Shown here: in pieces, positions 45,369-53,939 of the stretch | Numbering within the stretch: position 1 is the stretch's first letter | Layout: each line of letters starts with the position of its first letter | Source: Verrucomicrobiia bacterium | GTDB taxonomy: Bacteria > Verrucomicrobiota > Verrucomicrobiia > Verrucomicrobiales > Akkermansiaceae | Reading direction: 5' to 3' | Assembly (NCBI GenBank): GCA_030432565.1 | Contig: JAUIGV010000022.1 | Location: forward strand, 1-64,000 | DNA length: 64,000 nucleotides | Translations under genes and position numbers: made by a program | Notes under the pieces: model-generated | What the model saw: only the letters and a program-made list of their open reading frames with translations | Databases searched by the model: none | What the model was told of the DNA's origin: nothing

Positions 45369-45407
45369 GCAGGAAGCCGACGCTTTTGGCCAAGTCGGTG
45401 ACTCTGG

Positions 45408-46514
45408 CTAGGACAGATTTTTGAGGATGGTCGCGCCCATTTCGGCAGTGTTCACCTTGGTTTCACCTTCAGCGCCAGTGAAGAGATCGCCGGTTCGAAG
45501 GCCTGAATCGATGGTGGCTTGGACGGCGGCATCGATGGCGTCGGCTGCGGCGGTTTCGCCAAGTGAGTAGCGGAGCATCATTGAGACGGAGAGAATTTGT
45601 GCGATGGGATTGGCGATGCCCTGGCCGGCGATGTCGGGAGCTGAACCACCGGAGGGTTCATACATTCCGAAGTAAAGCCCGCTGGCCTTTGCTTCGCCCA
45701 GCGAGGCTGAAGGAAGCATGCCAAGTGATCCGGAAATCATGGCCATTTCGTCGGAAAGGATGTCGCCGAAGAGGTTTTCGGTGACGAGGACGTCAAAGGA
45801 GTCCGGGCGCTTGACCAATTGCATCGCGGCGTTGTCGACATAGAGGTGATCCATGGTGACTTCAGGATATAGCGCTGCCACTTCGTTGGCGGTTTCGCGC
45901 CAGAGAACAGAGGTTGCGAGGACGTTTGCTTTATCTACTGAAGTGAGTCGCTTGTCGCGCCCCATGGCAGCCTTGAAGGCGACATGTAAAATATTTTCGA
46001 TTTCCGACTTCTTGTAAACCATGGTGTCGAAGGCGACGGGTTCACCATTGCGATCTTCGCGGCCCTTGGGCTCGCCAAAGTAGATGCCACCGGTGAGTTC
46101 CCGCACGCAGAGGACATCGAAGCCATTCGGGATGAGCTCATTTTTGACGGGCGAGGCGTGGGTCAGAGCCGGGAGACAGGATCCGGGGCGGAGGTTGGCG
46201 AAAAGGCCAAAGTGTTTCCGCAAGGGCAGGAGGGCGCCGCGCTCGGGCTGGATGTCGGGAGGAAGGTTTTCCCACTTGGGACCGCCGACGGAACCAAAGA
46301 GGATGGCATCAGCCTTTTCGCTGGCTTCGATCGTTTCCCTCGGGAGAGGGGTCTCGTTGTTGGTTGCGTCGAGGGCTGCTCCGCCCACGAGGTGAGTGGA
46401 GCGGGAGATTTCAAAATCAAATCTAGTGGAGACGGCGTCGAGGACTTCGAGGGCGACATCCATGACTTCGGGGCCGATTCCGTCGCCGGGGAGCACTGTG
46501 ATGGTGTGAGGCAT
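45408..46514 (-). CDS. leuB: 3-isopropylmalate dehydrogenase
   Basis: A protein of 368 residues starting ATG 46514 ([22 protein letters not shown]). Family motifs are complete: [18 protein letters not shown], the substrate arginines in [15 protein letters not shown] and [16 protein letters not shown], the metal aspartates in [16 protein letters not shown], and NAD-binding [19 protein letters not shown]. This enzyme oxidatively decarboxylates 3-isopropylmalate in leucine biosynthesis. No leuA/leuC/leuD gene is in the window. It converges with the CotH-type gene. Confidence 0.96.
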   Translation of the reverse strand: MPHTITVLPGDGIGPEVMDVALEVLDAVSTRFDFEISRSTHLVGGAALDATNNETPLPRETIEASEKADAILFGSVGGPKWENLPPDIQPERGALLPLRKHFGLFANLRPGSCLPALTHASPVKNELIPNGFDVLCVRELTGGIYFGEPKGREDRNGEPVAFDTMVYKKSEIENILHVAFKAAMGRDKRLTSVDKANVLATSVLWRETANEVAALYPEVTMDHLYVDNAAMQLVKRPDSFDVLVTENLFGDILSDEMAMISGSLGMLPSASLGEAKASGLYFGMYEPSGGSAPDIAGQGIANPIAQILSVSMMLRYSLGETAAADAIDAAVQATIDSGLRTGDLFTGAEGETKVNTAEMGATILKNLS

Positions 46515-46678
46515 GGGCTTGTCTAGTTTGAAGAGCGGAAATGCTAAACTCTAAAATTGGCAAAATCGAGTTCCCGGGCAGAAAGTCTTCCGCAACCGCA
46601 GGGTGCCGGTGCGGGCTTCCGTTATTTTAAATTGGGCATGCGTTTGAGACGTCCTTCTTTTCTGTTTTTTTAGTAGCC

Positions 46679-46936
46679 GTGAAGCCTTTTGCCTTGAGTG
46701 CTTTGATGATGTCTTTGACTTTGAGCAAAGCTTCAGCTGTCGCGACGGTGTCGGCTTGATCTCAAACTTCGGTTCCGACAGTTACTTTGGAGTCGTGGGC
46801 TGACGTGATTGATGGTGCCAACGGCGCCACTTTGAATCGAATCGACGATGGCTACGGGCCGGGGATTGACCGGATCGACGTGGTTGTGCCAAAGCCGGAT
46901 GAGGGATGGTTCTTTATGCGGGTTGGAGCTCCTTGA
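46679..46936 (+). pseudogene. Broken secreted-protein gene with an in-frame TGA
   Basis: From GTG 46679 the frame reads a signal-peptide-like start (VKPFALSALMMSLTLSKASA) and then TGA at 46757-46759. It resumes in the same frame as SQTSVPTVTLESWADVIDG, continues through RIDDGYGPGIDRIDVVVP and closes with GWFFMRVGAP and TGA at 46934-46936. The start is a normal export signal and the last segment looks like the natural C-terminus of a verrucomicrobial exported protein, so the region reads as a heavily shortened, nonsense-interrupted gene. It overlaps the 3' end of the convergent GNAT gene. A sequencing error or recoded TGA is possible but there is no sign of a selenocysteine element. Confidence 0.55.
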
Positions 46937-47453
46937 ATGTTTTGCGCATGATCCATTCGAGGTCTACTTGATCTCCGACGGGAAAGCCGTATTCGCCGAT
47001 TTTTTCAAAGCCGTATTTTTGGTAGAACCTGATGGCACGAGGGTTTTCGCTGAAGACGCTGACGTAGATTTCGTCAGTGTTAATCGACCGAAAGTAGTTC
47101 ATGGCCCACTCCATGAGTCGGTCACCGAGTCCCTTGCCCAGGAATGATTTCCGCACATAGACCTGCCAAATCTCTCCTGCGTCAGGCGAGGGTGATTCGG
47201 CGGGGACATGAACAGGGCCGACTTTGATAAAGGCAACGAGTTCACCGTCGGACTCGATGACGCGATGAGTGAGTTTGGGGTCGGCGAGTTCTTGGGCGAC
47301 GACGGCGTCGGAATAGACTTCCTTGAGAAAGTGGTTGAGATCTTCCTGGCGATAAAGGGTGCCGAAAGTCTCAATGAATGTGCTCCGTCCGAGCTCGGCA
47401 AGATGCGGGGTGTCTTCGATCTCCGGATTACGGAGTTGGAATTCTCCGTTCAT
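46914..47453 (-). CDS. GNAT family N-acetyltransferase
   Basis: A protein of 179 residues from ATG 47453 (MNGEFQLRNPEIEDTPHLAEL); an ATG at 47480 would add nine residues and overlap the upstream gene's 3' end by 17 nt. GNAT motifs are clear: the acetyl-CoA loop VYVRKSFLGKGLGDRLMEWA (Q/R-x2-G-x-G/A pattern) and the closing FYQKYGFEKIGEYGF. The acceptor is unknown. The nearest relatives by motif are ribosomal-protein/amine acetyltransferases. It follows the DUF1080 gene on the same strand with a gap of at most 10 nt, so it is probably co-transcribed. Confidence 0.88.
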   Translation of the reverse strand: MNGEFQLRNPEIEDTPHLAELGRSTFIETFGTLYRQEDLNHFLKEVYSDAVVAQELADPKLTHRVIESDGELVAFIKVGPVHVPAESPSPDAGEIWQVYVRKSFLGKGLGDRLMEWAMNYFRSINTDEIYVSVFSENPRAIRFYQKYGFEKIGEYGFPVGDQVDLEWIMRKTFKELQPA

Positions 47454-47463
47454 GGACGTTTCG

Positions 47464-48234
47464 TTATTCGGTGGGCTCAAGTTGCTTGAGCTGGATGTTC
47501 CGGAACCAGACGGGTTGGCCTTCGGCCTGCAGGGCGATGTGTCCGTGCGAAAGTTGGAGGGGCGCGCCAGCGGCGAAAAGGTCTTTCGTTGGGACTACGG
47601 CTCCCCTGGGGTCAAGTTGTGGCTTTTGGTAGCGCAGGACTTCCTTTCCGTTCACGCGATGAATGATCTCTTTATTCCCTCGAACTTCGATTTCGATCTT
47701 CACCCACTGATCGGCCGGGATGGTGGGGGCGGAGGATTGTACGATGTGCTGGGTGATGAGCTTTCCATCCATTTCCAGATTGGTGCCGGGGGTGCAAACG
47801 TTGCCGGTGGGGCGCTTGCCTTTGTCTTCGTCGGCGAGGAATTGAAACTCAAGGCTGACGGGAAAGCCTTGGTTGAGAGTCATGCTTTGAGGAGGTTGCG
47901 AGTGAACCATGATGCCGCTGTTGAGGTTCACGTAACCGGGAGCGTCTTCCATCATCTTTCCGGCAAACTTGTATTCCATGCGGAGAATGTAGTGGGAGTA
48001 GGAGAGGTTGGAGTAGAGGTGGCCGAACTTACCTTCGAATTTCGGGTATTTGTCGTATTCGCATTTCAAGATGCCATCTTCCACGCGGAAGGTGTTGAAG
48101 GCGTTTTCTCCGAGAGGGTGTTTGGCGATTTTCGGAGTCCAGCCGGAGAGGTCTTTTCCGTTAAAAAGGGTGACCCACTCCGAGGCGTGGAGGGGGAGGG
48201 AAAGCGCGGCGGTGAGAATGAGTTTGCGAATCAT
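47464..48234 (-). CDS. DUF1080 / 3-keto-disaccharide hydrolase family secreted protein
   Basis: A protein of 256 residues from ATG 48234 (an earlier in-frame ATG at 48246 also exists) with signal peptide IRKLILTAALSLPLHA. The body is the concanavalin-A-like DUF1080 fold: WVTLFNGKDLSGWTPK at the start, ILRMEYKFAG and NSGIMVH in the middle, a Cys-containing GNVCTPGTNLEMDG loop, and HIALQAEGQPVWFRNIQLKQL at the end. This family is greatly expanded in Planctomycetes and Verrucomicrobia; a few members hydrolyse 3-keto-disaccharides. The substrate here is unknown. Confidence 0.9.
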   Translation of the reverse strand: MIRKLILTAALSLPLHASEWVTLFNGKDLSGWTPKIAKHPLGENAFNTFRVEDGILKCEYDKYPKFEGKFGHLYSNLSYSHYILRMEYKFAGKMMEDAPGYVNLNSGIMVHSQPPQSMTLNQGFPVSLEFQFLADEDKGKRPTGNVCTPGTNLEMDGKLITQHIVQSSAPTIPADQWVKIEIEVRGNKEIIHRVNGKEVLRYQKPQLDPRGAVVPTKDLFAAGAPLQLSHGHIALQAEGQPVWFRNIQLKQLEPTE

Positions 48235-48303
48235 GGAAGAGATCATGTCATCTTGACCTGATTTGAAAAGCGACCTTTCTTGTCGATGGTTTTCCGCAGT
48301 GGC

Positions 48304-49224
48304 TTAGTTGGGCTTCTGCCGGACGATCATCGCGTTGAGAGGCATAGGGAGGGCCACCCGTGTCTCCTGTTGCTTCATCTTCATTTTATGGAGAAGAGCC
48401 ACCGCTTGCTCATACTGGTCTTTTGCAGAGGTGTAATTACTCTGTTTCAAGGCAAGCGAAATGGAATCGTCCTGACGCTCATCGGTGATTTTCGCGAGGG
48501 CTTCAAATTGCAAGTCCAGCAGCTTGATTTGGGCGGTGAGTTTTTTGCGAGTGGCTTCGTCATCGCCCGCGACTTGCAGTTGGGCTTTCGCCATTGCGGC
48601 TTTGCTTTGGAGGGCGGCGAGGTCTTTGCGGGCTTCGGTATAAAGTTCCAATTCGGCTTTCCCGAGCGGGTTGGGAATGTGGTCGAAATACGGGATCCCG
48701 TATTGCTGGATCAGGACGGTGAGTTCCTTGCGGTGGTCTTGGACGAGGTTCGACTGCGCGATGAGTTCGTTATCCAGTGCCACGAGAGTTGCGTGGGAAG
48801 TTGAAAATTCGAAGTCTTCCCGGATTTCAAGGTAGGCGTCGATGAGGTCATTGATGATTTTCTTGCCTGATATTTTTTCGCTGGAGGCGACGGTGATTTT
48901 GGCCATGTCGGTTCCTTCGATTCTGGTGACTTTGAGGGAGTTTTTAATGCGATTGAGATCGGCCTTGAGGTCGGCCCACTTGCCTTTATGGGAGGCCTTC
49001 TCCAGGACTTCTCCCATCGAAATGCTGGCGATTTCATTGGCGATGAAGTTGTCAGTGCGAATCGCCGGATCAGCGAGAACGAGGCTGCTTGGGAGGATTT
49101 GCACGATCGCGGTGCTGACCCTGGCGTCTGTTGTGGCCTTTTCCTCATGGTGATCTCCGTGGGCGGAGTCACAGGAAGGGAGGGCGAAGAGGAAGGTGGA
49201 AATGAGGAGAAGGGCTTTTGACAT
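48304..49224 (-). CDS. Lipoprotein with a Wzz/GumC-like chain-length domain and long helix
   Basis: A protein of 306 residues with lipobox FLFALPSC-D. Residues 50-140 have the order of a Wzz/GumC periplasmic domain: a NEIASISMGEVLEKA segment, a DLNRIKNSLKVTRIEGTDMAKITVASSEK strand-helix and KKIINDLIDAYLE. A long helix of heptad-like, charged sequence follows (LALKQSNYTSAKDQYEQAVALLHKMKMKQ). Classic Wzz proteins have two membrane helices and control polysaccharide chain length; this one has a lipid anchor instead and no second helix. No capsule genes are adjacent, so the assignment is by fold-like pattern only. Confidence 0.7.
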   Translation of the reverse strand: MSKALLLISTFLFALPSCDSAHGDHHEEKATTDARVSTAIVQILPSSLVLADPAIRTDNFIANEIASISMGEVLEKASHKGKWADLKADLNRIKNSLKVTRIEGTDMAKITVASSEKISGKKIINDLIDAYLEIREDFEFSTSHATLVALDNELIAQSNLVQDHRKELTVLIQQYGIPYFDHIPNPLGKAELELYTEARKDLAALQSKAAMAKAQLQVAGDDEATRKKLTAQIKLLDLQFEALAKITDERQDDSISLALKQSNYTSAKDQYEQAVALLHKMKMKQQETRVALPMPLNAMIVRQKPN

Positions 49225-49323
49225 GACTAGGGTTTAGAGCGGTGAGACCAAAAGAAGCAAGCAGGCGTTCAATGAACTAGAAAAAGATTCGGCAGCGCGC
49301 TTTGGTTTGTCAGACTTTTGGCC

Positions 49324-50676
49324 ATGCGAATCCTTTTGCTCAGCGTCTGTTTGATAAGCTCGGTTCCGGCTGAATCAGTGGCTTTGGATTCATTGCTGGA
49401 AACACCCGAGCTGAAGCCTGCTTCAGTCGGGGTGTTTGTGATTCCGCTGGACGGCGGGGAGACGGCTTTGGAGTGGCGGGCGGACAAGGCCTTGATTCCG
49501 GCTTCGACTATGAAGGCGGTGACGACGGCGACGGCGATGCAAGTTTTGGGACCGGAATTTTGTTTTGAGACCCATCTTTATCAAAAAGGGAATGACCTGG
49601 TGGTGAAGGGAGGAGGCGACCCGACGCTTGGCGCAACGGGCGCGGAGGGGGCGTTTTCAAACTGGCTCACGGAGATGAAATCGCATGGAGTAAACGAGTT
49701 TGAAGATCTATGGATCGATCCGACCCGTTTCGAAGAACAGCGGGCTCCCAATGAATGGCCGTCGGGAGATGTGGGGAATTATTATGGCGCGGGGCCATCG
49801 GGGGCGAATTATCACCTGAACTCATTTTCGCTCACCTTTAAAACGGGTTCGGTTGGTGAGCGGGCTCGTTTGAGCAGGGTTTTTCCAAAGCCTCCCGGCG
49901 TGGAGATTTTGAACTACATGCGGACCGGGTCGGCGAACAGTGGTGATCAGGGATATGTCTATGGCATCCCGGGGTCGAAGGTTTTGACCTTGCGAGGAAC
50001 GGTACCGGCCCGGGGAACCTTTACAATCAAAGGGGCTTTGCCGGAGCCTCCGTTGATGCTTGGCACCGCTTTGAAAAGTTACCTTGTGGGGAAGGGGATC
50101 GAGGTTAACGGGCAGGTGAAAGTCGGACCGATTGATGTTGGTGGAATCGCTCCTTTTCACGTTTCGAAGTCACCTTCACTGGCCAAGATTATCAAAGGAA
50201 CAAACCATCGAAGCGTGAACCTCTATGCCGATTCGATTTTTAAGATTCTGACACCCGTCGGATCGACCAAAGCGTCGATCGACAAAGTGAAGACGCATTG
50301 GCAGAAGCAGGGAGTGGATTTGACGGGGTTCGTAATGCACGATGGATCCGGATTGTCGCCTCGCGGCGTGATCACGCCACGCCAGCTCGGGATGATCTTA
50401 AAAATGGCGCGGGGGCACGAGACGGGGCCGGCTTTTCTGGAGAGCCTGCCGTTGGCAGGGAAATCGGGAACTCTTGTGGGATTTGGAAAGGGGACGACGA
50501 TCGAGAATAATGTGCGTGCAAAATCGGGTGGCTTGACCGGAGTTCGGGCTTATGCGGGATATTTCACTGGTCAGAGCGGCCGTGAGTATGCCTTTGCAGT
50601 CATGGTCAATAATGCGATTGGATCCCCAACCGGAAAATTGGCAAGCTTCCTCGCGGATTTGGTGGATGAGAGCTGA
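49324..50676 (+). CDS. dacB: D-Ala-D-Ala carboxypeptidase/endopeptidase, PBP4 type
   Basis: A protein of 450 residues from ATG 49324 with signal peptide RILLLSVCLISSVPA. Penicillin-binding motifs: S-x2-K at S61-TMK-64, SxN-type SVNLYADSIF, and the K(S/T)G triad AKSGGLTG. The middle of the protein holds the large inserted domain typical of class C PBP4 (DLWIDPTRFEEQ...YHLNSFSLTF). These enzymes trim D-alanine from peptidoglycan stems and cut cross-links. It is divergent from the Wzz-like lipoprotein gene. Confidence 0.92.
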   Translation: MRILLLSVCLISSVPAESVALDSLLETPELKPASVGVFVIPLDGGETALEWRADKALIPASTMKAVTTATAMQVLGPEFCFETHLYQKGNDLVVKGGGDPTLGATGAEGAFSNWLTEMKSHGVNEFEDLWIDPTRFEEQRAPNEWPSGDVGNYYGAGPSGANYHLNSFSLTFKTGSVGERARLSRVFPKPPGVEILNYMRTGSANSGDQGYVYGIPGSKVLTLRGTVPARGTFTIKGALPEPPLMLGTALKSYLVGKGIEVNGQVKVGPIDVGGIAPFHVSKSPSLAKIIKGTNHRSVNLYADSIFKILTPVGSTKASIDKVKTHWQKQGVDLTGFVMHDGSGLSPRGVITPRQLGMILKMARGHETGPAFLESLPLAGKSGTLVGFGKGTTIENNVRAKSGGLTGVRAYAGYFTGQSGREYAFAVMVNNAIGSPTGKLASFLADLVDES

Positions 50677-50744
50677 ATTCGAAGTTTTTTCGATGTGAGT
50701 GAATAGAAAGTGGAGTAGTCTCGTCGCACTCGTCAGTCCCCGCC

Positions 50745-51944
50745 ATGAAACGTTTGTTCCCTTTCACACTATTTGCCTCGCTTGTTTTGATCTCATGTCA
50801 GGAGGAGGCGAAAGTGACTGCTCTCCCTGAAATTGAAATAGCGAGGGAGGAGATGTCAGCTCTTAAGAGTGAAATTGCCCGGCTGGAAGAGCGGCTAGTT
50901 GAGCAACAGAATGTTCAAATGCGAAAGGATGCGGAGCAGGCGGAAATGCTGGGCACTCTCAAAGGTTTGATGGAGGAACTTAAGAGTAAAACAGAGGAGA
51001 AGGTTGTGGCAGCTCCCCTTGAAAAAGTCGGAGTTCCGGCGGTTAATCCGGAAGAGGAGGAAGTGCTTGCCAAACAGCGGCTTGCGGCGAGGCAGAAAGC
51101 GGCAGGGGAGGAATTGGAGTTTTTGGAGACAACAGTGGGAGATAAGTATCACGATCTCGTGATTAGTCGTGTGACCGATATTGGGGTGGTCTTCAGGCAC
51201 CGCGACGGGCTTGCGCGCGTCCCCTTTTCCCAGCTGCCGCTCGCGTGGCAGGAGCGTTTTTTCTATGATCGGGGCAAGGCCTTGGAAGCTTTTAAAAGCG
51301 AAAAAATGGCGCAGGCCCGGTATGACGAAATGATCGAGGAACAGCTGGCCAAGCTTGCCGAAGACGGTGATACCAAAGCTCTCAAAGACAGTCTGGCGAG
51401 GCTGGAAGGCGTGGTGGCCCAGCTCCGTAATCAGGCTGCTGTTGTTCCGGTGCAGGCTCCGGTGCAAGGGGGGATTGTCGTGAATCCACCAATAATCGTG
51501 CATGATAATTTTAATAATCAGGACGATTTTTTGTGCCCTCCGGTCATTCACCCTCCGGTTGTGAGCCCCCCGGTGATCAGAAATCAGCCTTTGAATGTTC
51601 CAACGATCCGGAAGGGCACTTCAACCCACCTCCAGACCCCTTCGCTCAATCAATCGCGACCGCTTCGCTCGACCACTCGCCCCAGTGAGAATGTTGGTGC
51701 CCCGGATTCGACTCCCGGGCGGTCGGTGGTGCGGCCAACTTCGCGCTCGACGTCCTCAACGGTTCAGAGATCCCGTCCAACGGTGCAGCGGTCGGCTCCG
51801 ACGGTGCAGCGTCCAGCCACGAGATCAAGTAGCGAGGCGGCGCCGCGTTCGCGTTCGTCCGCTCCGAGGTCCGCCCCCACACCTGCTCCGACCCCTCCGA
51901 GACCGGCCACAATACGTCCTGCGGTTCGACGCAGCGTGAGATAG
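50745..51944 (+). CDS. Lipoprotein with coiled coil and Arg/Ser/Pro-rich tail
   Basis: A protein of 399 residues from ATG 50745 with lipobox FASLVLISC-Q. Residues 30-90 are coiled coil (EEMSALKSEIARLEERLVEQQN). Residues 125-190 contain a short conserved-looking segment common in verrucomicrobial exported proteins, DLVISRVTDIGVVFRHRDGLARVPFSQLP. The last 120 residues are low-complexity, basic, and rich in Pro, Ser, Thr and Arg, with the unit PTVQR(S/P) repeated near residue 350. The tail probably contacts an anionic partner such as peptidoglycan, polysaccharide or DNA; that is inference. Function unknown. Confidence 0.8.
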   Translation: MKRLFPFTLFASLVLISCQEEAKVTALPEIEIAREEMSALKSEIARLEERLVEQQNVQMRKDAEQAEMLGTLKGLMEELKSKTEEKVVAAPLEKVGVPAVNPEEEEVLAKQRLAARQKAAGEELEFLETTVGDKYHDLVISRVTDIGVVFRHRDGLARVPFSQLPLAWQERFFYDRGKALEAFKSEKMAQARYDEMIEEQLAKLAEDGDTKALKDSLARLEGVVAQLRNQAAVVPVQAPVQGGIVVNPPIIVHDNFNNQDDFLCPPVIHPPVVSPPVIRNQPLNVPTIRKGTSTHLQTPSLNQSRPLRSTTRPSENVGAPDSTPGRSVVRPTSRSTSSTVQRSRPTVQRSAPTVQRPATRSSSEAAPRSRSSAPRSAPTPAPTPPRPATIRPAVRRSVR

Positions 51945-51990
51945 TCGCGGGACGTTTGCGCGCGGGCGTGATGTTTGCTAGCCTTCCCGC

Positions 51991-52482
51991 ATGAGCGCTT
52001 CATCGGTGGAATTGACCCACCTCTTTATTTCTCCCGGCCACAATTACTATGGTCGGCACGGGAAGGGGTCGGAGGATCACGAGATTCTCGATCGGGAGGA
52101 GATCGAGTGTGTCGCGGGACGGGGGCTCGTCGATGATCGATTTTTCGACTACAAGCAGGATTACAAGGGACAACTCACTCTTTTTGATTACACCACCTAT
52201 GAACGGGTGATGAGCGAGTTCGGACTTCCCGCATTAGAACCGAGCGCTTTTCGACGGAACGTGATCGTCAAAGGCGCTGATTTGAACAATTTGATTGGAA
52301 AAGACTTTCGGCTTGGCGAAATCGAGTTATCGGGAAGTGAAGAGGCGAAGCCTTGCTACTGGATGGACGAAGCCTGTGCGCCGGGGGTCGAGAAATTCCT
52401 GCGCGGGTCTGGCGGGCTGCGATGCCGGATTAAGACCGGCGGGACCTTGACCAAGGGAATCCAACCACTTGAAATCCTTTAA
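51991..52482 (+). CDS. MOSC domain protein
   Basis: A protein of 163 residues from ATG 51991 that consists of a single MOSC domain: a start like HLFISPGHNYYG, the central FRRNVIVKGADLNNLIGKDFRLGEIEL, then KPCYWMDEACAPGVEKFLRGSGGLRCRI with the conserved cysteine and a closing GGTLTKG. MOSC domains bind molybdenum cofactor or carry sulfur on a cysteine. It is the first gene of a compact run with DUF2288 and rlmN, with a gap of 2 nt to the next gene. Confidence 0.9.
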   Translation: MSASSVELTHLFISPGHNYYGRHGKGSEDHEILDREEIECVAGRGLVDDRFFDYKQDYKGQLTLFDYTTYERVMSEFGLPALEPSAFRRNVIVKGADLNNLIGKDFRLGEIELSGSEEAKPCYWMDEACAPGVEKFLRGSGGLRCRIKTGGTLTKGIQPLEIL

Positions 52483-52484
52483 AA

Positions 52485-52814
52485 ATGGCTTCGGAAGAAA
52501 TGCGCTACGGGATGTTGGGCGAGGACACCTCGTCCATGGAGGAGAAGCTTGCCAAGTATTCCGGCGAGGTCGGTTGGGGATATCTCAAGGAGCATTATCA
52601 AAATGGCGTCCTGTTTTTTGTAGACCAAGGGTTGTCGCTGGAGGAAGTGGGCGCTGCCATTTCGACAGACGAAACCGCGAAGGTGAAGGCTTGGTTGAAA
52701 TCAGCCGACCTTGTCAAAATCGAAGAAATTCACGCCATGCAATGGGAGGGCTCGGAGCAGCAGTTTCAGGCTCTGGTGGTTTCTCCCTTCGTCCTTTGCC
52801 GACCAATTTTCTAA
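52485..52814 (+). CDS. DUF2288 family protein
   Basis: A protein of 109 residues from ATG 52485. The sequence matches the DUF2288 pattern: KLAKYSGEVGWGYLKEHYQNGVLFFVDQGLSLEEVGAAIS, then VKAWL and a closing FQALVVSPFVLCRPIF. The family is small and uncharacterised. It lies 2 nt after the MOSC gene and ends 1 nt before the rlmN start, so the three are almost certainly one operon. Confidence 0.88.
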   Translation: MASEEMRYGMLGEDTSSMEEKLAKYSGEVGWGYLKEHYQNGVLFFVDQGLSLEEVGAAISTDETAKVKAWLKSADLVKIEEIHAMQWEGSEQQFQALVVSPFVLCRPIF

Positions 52815-52815
52815 T

Positions 52816-53856
52816 ATGCTCACCCAGTCACAACTTGCGGAGCTTTTGGCCGACCATGGCCAGCCTTCCTATCGGGCCACCCAGATTCTTGATTGGATTT
52901 TCAAGAAACGCGCGAAGTCGTGGGATGAGATGACCAACCTTCCGGAGTCGCTCCGTGAGGATTTGGCCGAAAAATATCCGCTCCGGCCACTCAAGCACAC
53001 CTTGACGAAGGGGTCGAAGGACACCACGAGGAAGTTCCTCTTGGAGCTCGGAGACGGCCGGTATGTTGAAACCGTTCTCATTCCGGCTTCGCCCGCGCTT
53101 TATGGTGAGCGATCTGACCGTCATACCCTGTGCGTTTCGTCGCAGGTTGGGTGTGCTTACGGTTGCAAGTTCTGTGCCTCGGGACTCGATGGCTTCACCC
53201 GCAATCTCTCCGCTGCAGAAATCGTTTCCCAGATTATTTTGGCCGAGGAACTATCGGGGGAGAAGGTGAATAACCTCGTATTCATGGGGATGGGGGAGCC
53301 TCTTGCCAATTTCAAAAACCTCTGTCTCGCCCTTGAAATGATCACCTCGGATTGGGGGCTCAATATCGGCGCTCGTCGCATCACGGTATCGACGTCAGGC
53401 TTGGTTCCCCAAATCAAGAAGCTTGCGGAATTACCCCAGCAGATCCGGCTCGCGATCTCGCTCCATGGTCCGGATGATGAGACTCGCGATAAAATCATGC
53501 CGGTGAACCGCAAGTTTCCGGTCGGGGAGCTTTTCGGAGCGCTGCGGGTCTGGAATTCGAAGAAAAACCAGAAGATCACCTTGGAATACATCCTTATCGA
53601 TGGAATTAATGCAGATCCAGAGCATGCCATGATTCTCGCCAAACGGGCGGCCTCGATCACAGCAAAGGTTAATTTGATCCCCTATAATACCGTGGAGGGC
53701 CTGGAGTGGGTGAGACCTTCCGACACCGCTTGCCGGAAGTTTCAAAAAGTCCTGACCCAGGCCGGAGTTTCGGCGACTTTGCGTCTCGAAAAAGGCCATG
53801 ATATCGATGCAGCGTGCGGTCAGCTTCGCCTCAAAAAAGAGAAAGGAACCCTTTGA
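52816..53856 (+). CDS. rlmN: 23S rRNA (adenine-2503-C2)-methyltransferase / tRNA A37 methyltransferase RlmN
   Basis: A protein of 346 residues from ATG 52816. It is a radical SAM enzyme with C113-x3-C117-x2-C120 (CAYGCKFC) in the usual position, preceded by the helical N-terminal domain (SYRATQILDWIFKKRAKSWDEMTNLPESLRE). Near the C-terminus is GHDIDAACGQL, whose cysteine is the methyl-carrying residue of RlmN. The enzyme methylates C2 of A2503 in 23S rRNA. The gene runs on from DUF2288, and its stop is about 80 nt before the next start. Confidence 0.96.
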   Translation: MLTQSQLAELLADHGQPSYRATQILDWIFKKRAKSWDEMTNLPESLREDLAEKYPLRPLKHTLTKGSKDTTRKFLLELGDGRYVETVLIPASPALYGERSDRHTLCVSSQVGCAYGCKFCASGLDGFTRNLSAAEIVSQIILAEELSGEKVNNLVFMGMGEPLANFKNLCLALEMITSDWGLNIGARRITVSTSGLVPQIKKLAELPQQIRLAISLHGPDDETRDKIMPVNRKFPVGELFGALRVWNSKKNQKITLEYILIDGINADPEHAMILAKRAASITAKVNLIPYNTVEGLEWVRPSDTACRKFQKVLTQAGVSATLRLEKGHDIDAACGQLRLKKEKGTL

Positions 53857-53939
53857 GAATCGCTTTGAGAGAGGGAGATTCAGGGACTTTTTCCTTTTCT
53901 CGTGGCACAGGAAACGCTTCGCTCTTCACACCTACGATT

